This document shows, piece after piece, positions 6,714 through 7,003 of a DNA stretch of 7,003 nt. The stretch is from NCBI GenBank assembly GCA_002730365.1, contig PBZZ01000061.1, forward strand, positions 1 through 7,003, given 5' to 3'. Numbering within the stretch: the first letter of the stretch is position 1; every line of letters starts with the position of its first letter. The position numbers and the translations under genes are program-made. A model generated the notes under the pieces. That model was not told the origin of the DNA. It made no database searches and saw only the letters and a list, made by a program, of their open reading frames with translations. Source of the stretch: Deltaproteobacteria bacterium. Its GTDB lineage: Bacteria > SAR324 > NAC60-12.

Positions 6714-7003
6714 TGTACAAAATTGTCCTGACTCCACTAACTCTAAGAAGTGGGCGTCTTAGAGATCCACCTGCCCAGTTCTTTTGCTTAATGTGATACA
6801 AACCCAAACTACTGGGATTGTCGGTGCAGCTTAGGTGGCCACTCCGGTAAATTTCAGACACATATTTCTGAATACATTCCTCACCCTCAACAAATGTAAG
6901 TCCATTAAAACTTACCGGACCAGATCCCTCTTGGGCTTGTAGAATCAACTTACCACCTTCATAGATCAACAATTGGGAATCCACTTCTTCAAAATCACTC
7001 GCT
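6694..7003 (-). CDS. 3' part of an unrecognised reading frame, open to the right edge
   Basis: A minus-strand frame is open from the window edge to a TAA at 6694-6696, giving at least 102 codons. I do not recognise the product. It is acidic near the visible start (ASDFEEVDSQ), then shows a possible strand-rich stretch (LLIYEGGKLILQAQ, GPVSFNGLTFVEGEE) and a basic tail (SLRRPLLRVSGVRT). Codons look ordinary and there is no low complexity. A GTG at 6984 could start a short protein, but the frame continues upstream, so a 5'-truncated gene is more likely. The end overlaps rbgA by 20 bp tail to tail. It could still be a chance open frame; sequence to the right would decide. Confidence 0.45.
   Translation of the reverse strand, partial: ASDFEEVDSQLLIYEGGKLILQAQEGSGPVSFNGLTFVEGEECIQKYVSEIYRSGHLSCTDNPSSLGLYHIKQKNWAGGSLRRPLLRVSGVRTILYITIDPG
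6741..6764. repeat. Perfect 8 bp inverted repeat after rbgA
   Basis: CTCTAAGA and TCTTAGAG flank an 8-base loop, starting 28 bases after the rbgA stop. The stem is AT-rich and no T-run follows on either strand, so it is a poor match to an intrinsic terminator. It also lies inside the convergent reading frame. It may weakly end rbgA transcription or be chance. Confidence 0.35.

Noticed and set aside
6741..6764. Strong bidirectional intrinsic terminator
   Set aside because: The stem is short and AT-rich and no U-tract follows on either strand; kept only as an inverted repeat.
1..7003. A novel defence, mobile or secondary-metabolite system
   Set aside because: All intact genes but the edge frame belong to known families, mostly housekeeping. 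I see no transposase, integrase, terminal repeat, CRISPR-like repeat or toxin-antitoxin pair.

Overview
The window looks like a stretch of ordinary chromosome from a Gram-negative bacterium with moderate to low GC. It carries single-copy housekeeping genes (tsaD, aat, panE, rbgA), a SPOR-domain cell-envelope protein and the remains of a lipoprotein. The gene set, including Aat, suggests a proteobacterium or a relative such as a marine deltaproteobacterium/SAR324-like lineage. That placement is an impression from gene content and base composition, not a computed result.

Leftward block (minus strand, transcribed from 3869 towards 1): aat, a SPOR-domain membrane protein, a CPBP-family membrane protease-like protein, tsaD, and a decayed gene for a metallo-beta-lactamase-fold lipoprotein of the RomA/NAPE-PLD type. 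The gaps are 10, 9, 27 and 64 bp, so this reads as one operon with a dead last gene. The pseudogene fills what otherwise looks like about 745 bp with only a small ORF in it. Read in one frame from an ATG at 681 it shows a lipoprotein signal peptide, the HNHYDH metal motif and family blocks on both sides, broken by four in-frame stops, one single-base deletion and an apparent internal deletion. It runs off the left edge.

Rightward block (plus strand, 3916 to 6713): a PanE-type ketopantoate reductase, a class II histone-deacetylase-like amidohydrolase, and the circularly permuted ribosome-assembly GTPase RbgA/YlqF. The first two are 9 bp apart and the last two overlap by 4 bp, which again indicates one operon. 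The two blocks diverge from a 46 bp gap (3870-3915) that must hold or adjoin both promoters. At the right edge the minus strand carries the 3' part of an unrecognised reading frame that overlaps the rbgA end tail to tail and contains a perfect 8 bp inverted repeat.

Functionally the window mixes translation quality and capacity (TsaD for t6A tRNA modification, Aat for N-degron tagging, RbgA for 50S assembly) with pantothenate synthesis and envelope functions. I see no mobile element, CRISPR array, tRNA, rRNA, phage gene or defence system. The points most worth a second look are the decayed RomA-like lipoprotein gene, the altered guanine-specificity motif (NKSG instead of NKxD) in RbgA, and several substitutions in TsaD signature motifs.
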